Assembly (NCBI GenBank): GCA_947504045.1
Contig: CANNFY010000003.1
Span: forward strand, 1-64,000
Origin: an uncultured Maribacter sp.
GTDB taxonomy: Bacteria; Bacteroidota; Bacteroidia; Flavobacteriales; Flavobacteriaceae
DNA length: 64,000 bases
Direction: 5' to 3'
A model generated the notes under the pieces. That model was not told the DNA's origin and ran no database searches. It worked only from the letters and a program-made list of their open reading frames with translations. Both the position numbers and the translations under genes were made by a program. Below, in pieces: positions 16,110 through 23,781 of the stretch. Positions within the stretch are counted from its first letter, which is position 1, and each line of letters starts with the position of its first letter.

Positions 16110-16600
16110 TGGAGCAGTTTCTTAAAGAATTAGGAAAAAAGGCAAGTGAGAAACAAAACGAAAACAAAAAGTTTTTTACCAAACTAAAAAAGAAACCGCC
16201 TAAGAATTTAGATTATGTAATGCAAGAATTACATGAGGAAGAATTTAAAAAAACAGATTGTTTAGAATGTGCTAATTGCTGCAAAACCACCGGGCCGTTA
16301 TTTACAAATGCAGATGTAGAACGTATTGCAAAACACTTTAGGCAAAAGCCACAAAAATTTATAGAAACCTATTTGCGAGTAGATGAGGATAATGACTATG
16401 TGTTGCAGCAAGTACCATGCACTTTTTTAGGTGCAGATAATTATTGTTCTATTTATAATGTACGCCCAAAAGCCTGTAGAGAGTTTCCGCATACAGACCG
16501 TAAAAAGTTTCAGCAAATAAGTAATTTAACCATAAAAAACGTTGCTATTTGCCCTGCGGCTTATAATATTGTGGAAGAAATGAAGAAAAGAATAAAATAG
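16109..16600 (+). CDS. YkgJ-type cysteine-cluster protein
   Basis: A 163-residue protein with the YkgJ (CxxCxxCC) metal-binding cluster: DCLECANCCKTTGPLF near residue 50. A second set follows, VPCTFLGADNYCSIY and RPKACREFP, with a last Cys in AICPAAY. Members are predicted to bind zinc or an iron-sulfur cluster; no reaction is established. The N-terminus is lysine-rich. It overlaps the DUF2059 gene by 1 bp and converges on the NamZ gene with a 2-bp gap. Confidence 0.88.
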   Translation: MEQFLKELGKKASEKQNENKKFFTKLKKKPPKNLDYVMQELHEEEFKKTDCLECANCCKTTGPLFTNADVERIAKHFRQKPQKFIETYLRVDEDNDYVLQQVPCTFLGADNYCSIYNVRPKACREFPHTDRKKFQQISNLTIKNVAICPAAYNIVEEMKKRIK

Positions 16601-16602
16601 CC

Positions 16603-17841
16603 TTACGAGTATATAAGGTACTTTTTTCTTATGGTTTTAAATTTTTTAATAGCAGGTTGCCAGGTTTCTTTAATTTCTTCTTCCGTTTTTTTAGCCTCTA
16701 TTTGTTGTTGTAGTTTTTCGGTTCCAGCATGTTTGGTAAAACTATTTTTTAAGAAAATATTCTTTTCCGAACCAGCATTATTATACGCATCTATTAGCCA
16801 TTTTAACGTAACTTCATTCATGGTGGTAATGTCAGAAAGGTCTTTTCCGTAGCACTTAGTTCCGTTCTCTTTTGGATTTTTAGAACCAAAATTAGGTCTT
16901 GGCCAATACTTAAAACTATATTGTGTGGTGTCTAAAAAAGAAGCGCCATAGCGTTGAAATTGAAATTCGGTTCCTCTACCAGCATTTATTATAGTTCCTT
17001 CAAAAAGTCCAAGGCTAGGGTATAAGGCAATAGCGGTAGCATTTGGTAAATTAGGAGAAGGTCGTATGGGTAAATTGTAAGGTGTTTTGTGTGTCCAGTT
17101 TTTTAGAGGCACCACTTTTAAGTCTGCCTTAACACCATTTGTAAGCCAACTTTCTTGGTTTATCATTTGGGCATATTCTCCAATTGTCATTCCGTAAACA
17201 AGTGGAACTTCTGTCATTCCTAAAAAACTAGTATGCTCTGTTTCCATAGTTGGGCCATCTATATAATGGGCATTTGGGTTAGGACGGTCTAAAACTAAAA
17301 CAGGAATATTGTTTTCTGCGCAAGCTTCCATAACTAGTTGCAAAGTAGCAATGTAGGTGTAAAAACGAACCCCAACATCTTGTATGTCAAAAACCACAAT
17401 ATCTAAACCAGTTAGTTGCTTTTTAGTAGGTTTTTTATTTTTTCCGTAAAGCGACAGTATTGGTAAACCTGTTTTTGTGTCCACACCATTTGTAACTTTT
17501 TCACCAGCATCTGCCTTACCTCGAAAACCATGTTCTGGAGAAAATACAGTTTTAATACTAATAGAATGGTTTAAAAGAGAATCTACCAAATGGGTATAAC
17601 CAGTATTTTTAAAAATAACACTTGTTTGGTTGGCAACAATACCAACTTTTTTATTCTTTAGCAATGGTAAATATTCCGGAATGCGGTTAGCAGCAATTAT
17701 AATCGAATCTTTTTTAGCGTTTTCAGTAGTAAGATCCTTGTCCTTTTTGTTAGAATCTGTGTTTTTTCCTTGGTTTCCGCATGCTGTAAATACGAAAAAC
17801 CATAATAAAAATGTACTTTTGATACTTGGTAAAAACATCAT
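16603..17841 (-). CDS. exo-beta-N-acetylmuramidase NamZ-like lipoprotein (DUF1343)
   Basis: A 412-residue lipoprotein (Cys21 in VFTACGNQ) of the DUF1343 family. Tannerella NamZ of this family removes N-acetylmuramic acid from the non-reducing end of peptidoglycan fragments. Family segments are GIVANQTSV, the catalytic-region FSPEHGFRG near residue 100, FDIQDVGVRFYTYIATL, VLDRPNPN and EGTIINAGRGTEFQF. It acts in the periplasm or at the outer membrane in cell-wall recycling. It is divergent from the LolC/E-type permease with only 3 bp between the two starts. Confidence 0.9.
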   Translation of the reverse strand: MMFLPSIKSTFLLWFFVFTACGNQGKNTDSNKKDKDLTTENAKKDSIIIAANRIPEYLPLLKNKKVGIVANQTSVIFKNTGYTHLVDSLLNHSISIKTVFSPEHGFRGKADAGEKVTNGVDTKTGLPILSLYGKNKKPTKKQLTGLDIVVFDIQDVGVRFYTYIATLQLVMEACAENNIPVLVLDRPNPNAHYIDGPTMETEHTSFLGMTEVPLVYGMTIGEYAQMINQESWLTNGVKADLKVVPLKNWTHKTPYNLPIRPSPNLPNATAIALYPSLGLFEGTIINAGRGTEFQFQRYGASFLDTTQYSFKYWPRPNFGSKNPKENGTKCYGKDLSDITTMNEVTLKWLIDAYNNAGSEKNIFLKNSFTKHAGTEKLQQQIEAKKTEEEIKETWQPAIKKFKTIRKKYLIYS

Positions 17842-17844
17842 AAT

Positions 17845-19086
17845 TTGAATTTAGAATACTTTATAGCTAAACGACTTATTAAAGGTAAGGAGCATAAAAT
17901 TAGTATATCTGCACCAATAATAAAAATTGCAATTGCAGCAATTGCTTTAGGGCTTATTATGATGCTTATTGCTATAGCAACAGGAGTAGGACTAAAACAT
18001 AAAGTAAGAGAAAAAATAACGGCATTTAATGGCCATATTCAAATTTATAATTATGATAATAATGCCTCTGTAGTTTCCGTAATTCCTGTTTCTAAAGAAC
18101 AAGAGTTTTATCCAGAATTTAAAAACATATCTGGCATATCGCATGTACAGGCGGTAGCTACAAAAGGTGGTATTATTCGTTTAGAAGATACTTTTGAGGG
18201 TATTATAGCAAAAGGTATTGGTTCCGATTTTAATAAAAAAATATTTGAAGAGTATGTTGTAGAAGGGGTAATGCCCAATTTTAATGGCGAGCTAAATAAT
18301 AGCGCTCTTATATCTAAAATAATGGCCAATAGGTTGCAATTAAAAATTGGCGATTCTTTTCCTGCAATTTTTTTAAAAGATGATGACCCCTCTAATATTC
18401 CTAACCAAAGACGGTTTAAGGTTGTTGGTATTTATGATAGTGGTTTTGAAGAGTTTGATGGTACTTATATTTTTATTGATATTAGACATATTCAACGGAT
18501 GAATAAGTGGGAAGCAAATGAAATAGGAAATTTTGAGGTTTTTTTAGATGATTTTGATGCTATAGAAGAAAAAAGTAACGAAATTTATGGGCAAACCCTT
18601 TCTAATTTAGATACCCAAAATATTACCAATAAGTATTACAAAATTTTTGAATGGATAGGCTTGTTCGATTTTAATATTGCCATAATTATTGGTATTATGG
18701 TATTAGTTGGTGGTATTAATATGATAACGGCATTGTTGGTTTTAATACTAGAGCGCACCCAAATGATTGGAATTTTAAAAGCACTAGGGTCTAGCAATTG
18801 GAGCGTACGTAAAATATTTTTGTACAATGCCACCTATTTAATAGCAATAGGATTATTTTGGGGAAATGTAATAGCATTAGGTTTTTTATGGGCACAAGAA
18901 AAATATCGTTTTTTAAAATTCCCAAATCCAGAAGAATACTATATAGAATATATTCCGGTGCATATAGATTTTTTTAGTGTATTATTTTTAAATATTGGAG
19001 TACTGCTTCTTTGTTTATTAATGCTCTTGTTACCTTCTTATATTATCACAAAAATTTCCCCAGTTAAAGCTATAAAGTATGAGTAA
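17845..19086 (+). CDS. LolC/LolE-type ABC transporter permease
   Basis: A 413-residue inner-membrane permease of the FtsX/LolE superfamily, probably part of the lipoprotein-releasing machinery. It has the MacB-like architecture: a first membrane helix at about 25-50, a large periplasmic domain (about 50-265), and three C-terminal helices (about 270-298, 325-348, 372-405). The start is TTG (17845). The resulting N-terminus NLEYFIAKRLI is the usual one for flavobacterial homologues and no ATG exists before the first helix. No ATPase gene of the system is adjacent; in Bacteroidota it is often unlinked. Confidence 0.88.
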   Translation: MNLEYFIAKRLIKGKEHKISISAPIIKIAIAAIALGLIMMLIAIATGVGLKHKVREKITAFNGHIQIYNYDNNASVVSVIPVSKEQEFYPEFKNISGISHVQAVATKGGIIRLEDTFEGIIAKGIGSDFNKKIFEEYVVEGVMPNFNGELNNSALISKIMANRLQLKIGDSFPAIFLKDDDPSNIPNQRRFKVVGIYDSGFEEFDGTYIFIDIRHIQRMNKWEANEIGNFEVFLDDFDAIEEKSNEIYGQTLSNLDTQNITNKYYKIFEWIGLFDFNIAIIIGIMVLVGGINMITALLVLILERTQMIGILKALGSSNWSVRKIFLYNATYLIAIGLFWGNVIALGFLWAQEKYRFLKFPNPEEYYIEYIPVHIDFFSVLFLNIGVLLLCLLMLLLPSYIITKISPVKAIKYE

Positions 19087-19187
19087 TATAAAAAATAACG
19101 TAATTTATTAATTGTAAGAATAGGTAGTAGAAGGAAAAATAAAAGTAGGGATAAAACAGTGTAAATAAGAATTTTAAATTAGTAAAA

Positions 19188-19964
19188 ATGGTAGAACTTA
19201 CTTTAGGAAATCAGACAGTAAAAATTGATGCAGGAGAATTGGTTAGCTATAAAAAAGAGGACTATGAGGTAATTCACCAAAAAGGAAGTCCGGGTTGGCG
19301 TAATGCAGATACCGAAATGTTTCCAATAATAGGCCCTACAAATGAAGCATCTTTTAAAGTAGAAACCCCTAAAGGTATAGGTTTACAAGACCAGCATGGC
19401 TTGTTAAGAGAAATGGACTATGCTCTTGAAAAACAATCTGCAACTAAGGCAGTGTTTATAAAAGAATATGTTCCTGGTGAGGAGGTTAAAAACTCTAAAT
19501 ACCCTCAAAAATCGGATATAGAATTTTTGTCTTGGCCTTATACGTTTAGTTTTTCTAAAGAATTTAATTTAACAGATTCTGGTTTAGAAATTCAGTTTAA
19601 AATTAAAGGAGAAAAAGGAATGCCTTTTATGTTAGGGTACCATCCTGCTTTTAAACTTTATTCTAAAGACATTAAAGTTAAAACGGCAACAAAAACAATA
19701 ACCTTACCCGAAATATTAGCGGTAGGAAGTAGAGCATTACCAGTTTTAGATTGTGATACAATTATTCTAGAAGATAAAAATAACGTAACAATTAAAGCGG
19801 AAGGATTTAAAAATTTTATGCTCTGGACAGAGGTTTCTAATATGCTTTGTATAGAGCCTATTTCTTTTTACCCTTATGCTGTTTCTCAAAATAAATTGCA
19901 CACAGGTTTTAAAATACAAGAACAAACCGAAGAAATTTTTAAGGTATATATAAGCGTAGTATAG
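19188..19964 (+). CDS. aldose 1-epimerase family protein
   Basis: A 258-residue galactose-mutarotase-fold protein. These enzymes interconvert alpha and beta anomers of hexoses or hexose phosphates. The segments RNADTEMFPIIGP, LQDQHGLLREM (catalytic-type His), FMLGYHPAFKLY (second His) and MLCIEPISFYPYA (with the catalytic-type Glu) match the family. It lies on its own between the permease and the SulP gene. Exact substrate not determinable. Confidence 0.85.
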   Translation: MVELTLGNQTVKIDAGELVSYKKEDYEVIHQKGSPGWRNADTEMFPIIGPTNEASFKVETPKGIGLQDQHGLLREMDYALEKQSATKAVFIKEYVPGEEVKNSKYPQKSDIEFLSWPYTFSFSKEFNLTDSGLEIQFKIKGEKGMPFMLGYHPAFKLYSKDIKVKTATKTITLPEILAVGSRALPVLDCDTIILEDKNNVTIKAEGFKNFMLWTEVSNMLCIEPISFYPYAVSQNKLHTGFKIQEQTEEIFKVYISVV

Positions 19965-20005
19965 GCTATGTATTAATTGTTACAAAGAAGTAGCATAATA
20001 AATAG

Positions 20006-20013
20006 TAAGTTTG
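20006..20013 (+). promoter_or_regulatory. candidate sulP promoter -7 element
   Basis: TAAGTTTG matches TAnnTTTG and ends four bases before the ATG at 20018, which would give a leaderless or nearly leaderless mRNA. Confidence 0.45.
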
Positions 20014-20017
20014 TGGT

Positions 20018-21748
20018 ATGCATAAATTTTTTCCATTTCTGCAATGGTTAAGCACCTATAAAAAACAATACTTTTCTCAGGACTTAGTAGCTGGGCTTAC
20101 TGTGGGTATTATTTTAATTCCGCAAGGTATGGCTTATGCTATGATCGCGGGTTTGCCACCAGTATATGGGTTATACGCCTCTTTGTTTCCTATAATTATG
20201 TATGTTTTTTTAGGAACTTCTAGGCAAGTTGCTATAGGTCCGGTTGCTATGGATTCTCTTTTGGTTGCTGCAAGTTTAGGTACTTTGGCAATAACAAGTG
20301 TAGAAAATTATATAGCAATGGCAATTGTTTTAGCTTTTTTAGTTGGTGTTATACAAATACTACTAGGAGTTTTAAAAATGGGTTTTTTGGTAAATTATTT
20401 ATCCAGACCTGTAATTAGTGGTTTTACCTCTGCTGCAGCCTTAATTATTATTTTTAGTCAGGTAAAGCATTTATTAGGTATACAGGTAGAAAGAGCAACA
20501 TATTTTCATCAATTAGTAGTAAATGTTTTTACAAAATTGGTAGAAACTAATCCACTAGATTTTTTAATAGGAAGCGTAGGAATTTTGCTAATACTTTTTC
20601 TTAAACGGATAAGTAAAAAAATACCATCTATATTAATCGTTGTACTAATAGGAATAGCATGTGTCTATTTTTTTAAGTTAGAAGCTTTAGGAGTAAGCTT
20701 GGTAGGTACAGTGCCTAGTGGTTTGCCATCATTTAAAGTGCCAAATATAAGTGTAGAAATAGTTACAAGCTTATGGCCAATGGCAATAGCATTAGCAATG
20801 GTTGGGTATTTAGAAGCTATTTCTATAGGTAAAGCTATGGAAGAAAAAACAGGCGAAGAAACTATAGATGCTAATAAAGAGCTAATAGCAATAGGCTCAT
20901 CTAATGTAATAGGTTCTTTTTTTCAGGCTTATCCAGTAACAGCTAGTTTTTCTAGATCTGCAATAAATAGCGAGGCAAGAGCAAAAACTAATTTAGCAGC
21001 ATTATTTTCTGTGGTTATGGTGGTAGTAACACTACTTTATTTAACGCCAGTTTTTTATTATTTGCCTAAAGCAGTTTTGGCAAGTATTATTATGGTATCT
21101 GTTTTAGGGTTAATAGATTTTGAATATGCCAAAAGATTAGTAAACCACAGAAAAGACGAATTTTTTGTGTTAATTATTACCTTTTTAATAACCCTTTTTA
21201 TTGGTATAAAAGAAGGCATTTTAATAGGCGTATTAATTTCTTTATTAGTAATGGTTTACCGTACTTCTAATCCACACTTTGCAGTCTTAGGTAAAATAAA
21301 AGGAACAGAATATTATAGAAACATTACTAGATTTGAAGATGACATTGTTATACAAGACAATCTGTTAATTGTTCGTTTTGATGCGCAACTTTATTTTGCA
21401 AACTCTGCCTATTTTAAAAAGGAATTGGAGCAGTATATACAAACAAAAGGCATACAACTTAAAGGGGTAATTTTAAATGCAGAAGCAATTAATTATATAG
21501 ATTCTACCGCTGCTAATATGCTTAAAAAATTAATGGTAGAATTACAGTCTAAAAACATAGAATTTTATATAGCTGGTGCTATTGGTCCTACTAGAGATAT
21601 TTTATATACCAGTGGTATTATAGAGGTGCTTAAAAAAGAAAACTTATTTGTAAAAACTAACGAAGCAGTACTACAATTTAATAACCCAGAATTAAAGTCC
21701 GATGTAGGTTTTAAAATTGCCCATCAGAATAGAACCAACAGTGACTAA
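20018..21748 (+). CDS. SulP-family anion transporter with STAS domain
   Basis: A 576-residue inner-membrane anion permease of the SLC26/SulP family, transporting sulfate, bicarbonate or related anions. About twelve membrane segments cover residues 20-420, starting with the family signature DLVAGLTVGIILIPQGMAYAMIAGLPPVYG split across helices 1-2. The cytoplasmic STAS domain (about 440-555) contains GVILNAEAINYIDSTAANML. The next gene encodes a persulfide dioxygenase-rhodanese protein, which points to sulfite, thiosulfate or sulfate as cargo. This assignment is inferred from context. Confidence 0.93.
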   Translation: MHKFFPFLQWLSTYKKQYFSQDLVAGLTVGIILIPQGMAYAMIAGLPPVYGLYASLFPIIMYVFLGTSRQVAIGPVAMDSLLVAASLGTLAITSVENYIAMAIVLAFLVGVIQILLGVLKMGFLVNYLSRPVISGFTSAAALIIIFSQVKHLLGIQVERATYFHQLVVNVFTKLVETNPLDFLIGSVGILLILFLKRISKKIPSILIVVLIGIACVYFFKLEALGVSLVGTVPSGLPSFKVPNISVEIVTSLWPMAIALAMVGYLEAISIGKAMEEKTGEETIDANKELIAIGSSNVIGSFFQAYPVTASFSRSAINSEARAKTNLAALFSVVMVVVTLLYLTPVFYYLPKAVLASIIMVSVLGLIDFEYAKRLVNHRKDEFFVLIITFLITLFIGIKEGILIGVLISLLVMVYRTSNPHFAVLGKIKGTEYYRNITRFEDDIVIQDNLLIVRFDAQLYFANSAYFKKELEQYIQTKGIQLKGVILNAEAINYIDSTAANMLKKLMVELQSKNIEFYIAGAIGPTRDILYTSGIIEVLKKENLFVKTNEAVLQFNNPELKSDVGFKIAHQNRTNSD

Positions 21749-21754
21749 TGTTAC

Positions 21755-21784
21755 AGACTAAGTCTACATTAATATGTAGTTTTG
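21755..21784 (+). promoter_or_regulatory. promoter and overlapping inverted repeats before the MBL-rhodanese gene
   Basis: TAGTTTTG (21777-21784) is a TAnnTTTG match 19 bp before the start. It is overlapped by CTACAT-TAAT-ATGTAG (21764-21779) and preceded by AGACT-A-AGTCT (21755-21765). The position suggests an operator for a sulfide- or persulfide-responsive repressor, but no such regulator gene is adjacent. Confidence 0.45.
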
Positions 21785-21803
21785 TTGGTATAAATACATA
21801 GTT

Positions 21804-23213
21804 ATGAATATAGAACAAATATATACGGGTTGTTTAGCACAAGGTGCGTATTATATAGAAAGTAATGGCGAAGTTGCTATTATAGACCCACTTAGAGAGG
21901 TAGCTCCTTATATTAAAAAAGCAAAAGATGCAGGAGCAAGTATAAAGTATATTTTTGAGACTCATTTTCATGCAGATTTTGTAAGTGGGCATCTTACCTT
22001 ATCTAAAGAAACAGGCGCGCCAATAATTTATGGCCCAACAGCAAATCCTTCATTTAATGCAATAATAGCAGAAGATGCACAAGAATTTTCTTTAGGAGAA
22101 CTTACCATTAAAGTATTGCATACTCCAGGGCATACCATGGAAAGTACTACCTATTTAATAAAAGATAAACACGGAAAAGACCACGCAATTTTTTCTGGAG
22201 ATACGTTGTTTTTAGGCGATGTAGGTAGACCAGATTTAGCACAAAAAGCAGCAGATTTAACCCAAGAACAATTAGCGGGTATGTTGTATAATAGCTTACG
22301 CAATAAAATAATGCCTTTAGCAGATGACGTTATTGTATATCCTGCTCATGGTGCAGGTTCTGCATGTGGTAAAAACATGATGAAAGAGACGGTAGACACG
22401 CTTGGAAATCAGAAAAAAATGAATTATGCCTTACGTGCTGATATGACAAAAGAAGAGTTTGTAAAAGAAGTTACCGATGGATTGTTGCCGCCACCAAAAT
22501 ACTTTCCTTTAAATGTAAAAATGAATAAAGAAGGGTATGAAGATATTGATGTGGTTTTAGATAGAGGAAAAAAAGCATTATCTCCAAACGATTTTGAAAA
22601 CATAGCAAACACTACAGGCGCCATTGTTTTAGATGTTCGTACGCAAGCAGAGTTTGTAAAAGAGCATGTGCCACGTTCTATTTTTATAGGTTTAAATGGT
22701 GATTTTGCCCCTTGGGTAGGTGCATTAATAGCAGATACCAAACAGCCTATATTACTTGTAGCACCAGAAGATAAAGAAGAAGAAGCTGTAATTCGTTTGT
22801 CTAGAGTTGGTTTTGATGGTACAATTGGGTATTTAAAAGGTGGTTTGCAAGCATGGAAAGATTCTGGAAAAGATTTTGATACTATTTCTTCTGTTGCCGC
22901 TGCAGATATAGAAACTATTTTAAATGCAGAAAATACCCCAATTTTTGATGTTCGTAAAGTAAGCGAGTACCAATCGGAACATATTTTAAATGCAAAAAAT
23001 ACGCCGCTTAGTAATTTAAATTCTTATTTAAAAGAGTTTCCTGAAAAAGATACTTTTTATGTGCACTGCGCAGGTGGGTACCGTTCTGTTATTGCAGCTT
23101 CTATATTAAAAAGTAGAGGAATTCATAATTTAATTGATGTAGCCGGAGGATTTGCAGCAATAAAAAACACCGCTATTAAGGTGTCCGAATTTGTTTGCCC
23201 TACTACGCTTTAA
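21804..23213 (+). CDS. MBL-fold persulfide dioxygenase fused to two rhodanese domains
   Basis: A 469-residue cytoplasmic protein. The N-terminal metallo-beta-lactamase domain (about 1-200) has the iron-binding motif as ETHFHADFVSGH near residue 53, LHTPGHTMEST near 108 and FSGDTLFLGDVGRPD, as in ETHE1-type persulfide dioxygenases that oxidise glutathione or CoA persulfides to sulfite. Two rhodanese-like domains follow. The first (about 260-350) lacks the active-site cysteine; the second has it in VHCAGGYRS near 420 and could transfer sulfur. The domain order resembles CstB-like proteins. Together with the SulP gene it suggests a sulfide detoxification pair. Confidence 0.9.
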   Translation: MNIEQIYTGCLAQGAYYIESNGEVAIIDPLREVAPYIKKAKDAGASIKYIFETHFHADFVSGHLTLSKETGAPIIYGPTANPSFNAIIAEDAQEFSLGELTIKVLHTPGHTMESTTYLIKDKHGKDHAIFSGDTLFLGDVGRPDLAQKAADLTQEQLAGMLYNSLRNKIMPLADDVIVYPAHGAGSACGKNMMKETVDTLGNQKKMNYALRADMTKEEFVKEVTDGLLPPPKYFPLNVKMNKEGYEDIDVVLDRGKKALSPNDFENIANTTGAIVLDVRTQAEFVKEHVPRSIFIGLNGDFAPWVGALIADTKQPILLVAPEDKEEEAVIRLSRVGFDGTIGYLKGGLQAWKDSGKDFDTISSVAAADIETILNAENTPIFDVRKVSEYQSEHILNAKNTPLSNLNSYLKEFPEKDTFYVHCAGGYRSVIAASILKSRGIHNLIDVAGGFAAIKNTAIKVSEFVCPTTL

Positions 23214-23260
23214 TTTTTATAGAACTGATAGATATCATATTTTTTACTTTCTTACTAGCG

Positions 23261-23268
23261 TATTTTTG
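23261..23268 (+). promoter_or_regulatory. candidate promoter -7 element before the 42-residue ORF
   Basis: TATTTTTG matches TAnnTTTG, 23 bp before the ATG of the small membrane protein at 23292. It supports that ORF being expressed on its own. Confidence 0.4.
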
Positions 23269-23291
23269 TTACCAATAGTAAACCTAAAAAA

Positions 23292-23420
23292 ATGATACAC
23301 TTTTTTTCTTTAGTAAATTGGTCCAACGGTATTGTAATGATTGGTGTTTTTGCAGTGGTCGTATTAATTTTAGTGGCCGTACTTTTATCTTTTATGCATA
23401 GCGGTAAAAAAAAGGAGTAA
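23292..23420 (+). CDS. 42-residue single-pass membrane protein
   Basis: A small ORF beginning MIHFFSLVNWSNGIVMIGV. Residues about 15-34 form one hydrophobic helix (IVMIGVFAVVVLILVAVLLS), followed by MHSGKKKE, so the C-terminus is probably cytoplasmic. It is preceded by a TAnnTTTG promoter element and followed by a perfect 20-bp stem terminator, which makes it a self-contained transcription unit. That framing is the main evidence that it is a real gene. No family recognised. Confidence 0.7.
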   Translation: MIHFFSLVNWSNGIVMIGVFAVVVLILVAVLLSFMHSGKKKE

Positions 23421-23456
23421 TTTAAAGCAAGGCACTTTCTACACGTATAGAGTAGT

Positions 23457-23505
23457 AAAAGAGGGAAGTAAATAGTGTTTTTACAACTATTTACTTCCCT
23501 CTTTT
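23457..23505 (+). terminator. strong intrinsic terminator (20-bp perfect stem)
   Basis: AAAAGAGGGAAGTAAATAGT (23457-23476) pairs perfectly with 23486-23505 around a 9-base loop, ending in CTTTTGTTATT. It lies 36 bp after the 42-residue ORF. Confidence 0.9.
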
Positions 23506-23613
23506 GTTATTATGTATAATATTTCATATATTTATGTAAGAATAAAACTACATTTAATATACTAAAAGTAAAATTTATTGGTTTAATATATAAGAAATTA
23601 ATGGTTAGTGGTT

Positions 23614-23662
23614 AGTTGATGTCTGTAATTTATATAGCTAATTTATAGGCATCAACTTTTTT
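23614..23662 (+). terminator. hairpin followed by T run ahead of a tiny ORF
   Basis: AGTTGATGTCTGTAA pairs with the complementary arm ending CATCAACT near 23656, with one wobble-type mismatch pair, and runs into TTTTTT. It sits 15 bp upstream of the 34-residue ORF. It could be a terminator or a leader structure. Confidence 0.5.
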
Positions 23663-23676
23663 AAATTAAGAAGCGT

Positions 23677-23781
23677 ATGAATTTTATTTTACTCTATATA
23701 GCTTTTGTTTCTATCATTTTTGTTCTGTGGCTTTTATTTGCATATCAAATGTTTAAAAAGTTTAAAGAACAGGGTAATTAA
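23677..23781 (+). CDS. 34-residue single-pass membrane protein (putative)
   Basis: A tiny ORF, MNFILLYIAFVSIIFVLWLL and then FAYQMFKKFKEQGN. One hydrophobic helix covers residues 3-23 and the tail is basic. It overlaps the stop of the opposing exonuclease gene by 4 bp. It resembles the 42-residue protein in layout (short helix plus charged tail) but not in sequence. No promoter is recognised, and a hairpin with a T run lies just upstream. Moderate to low confidence. Confidence 0.45.
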   Translation: MNFILLYIAFVSIIFVLWLLFAYQMFKKFKEQGN

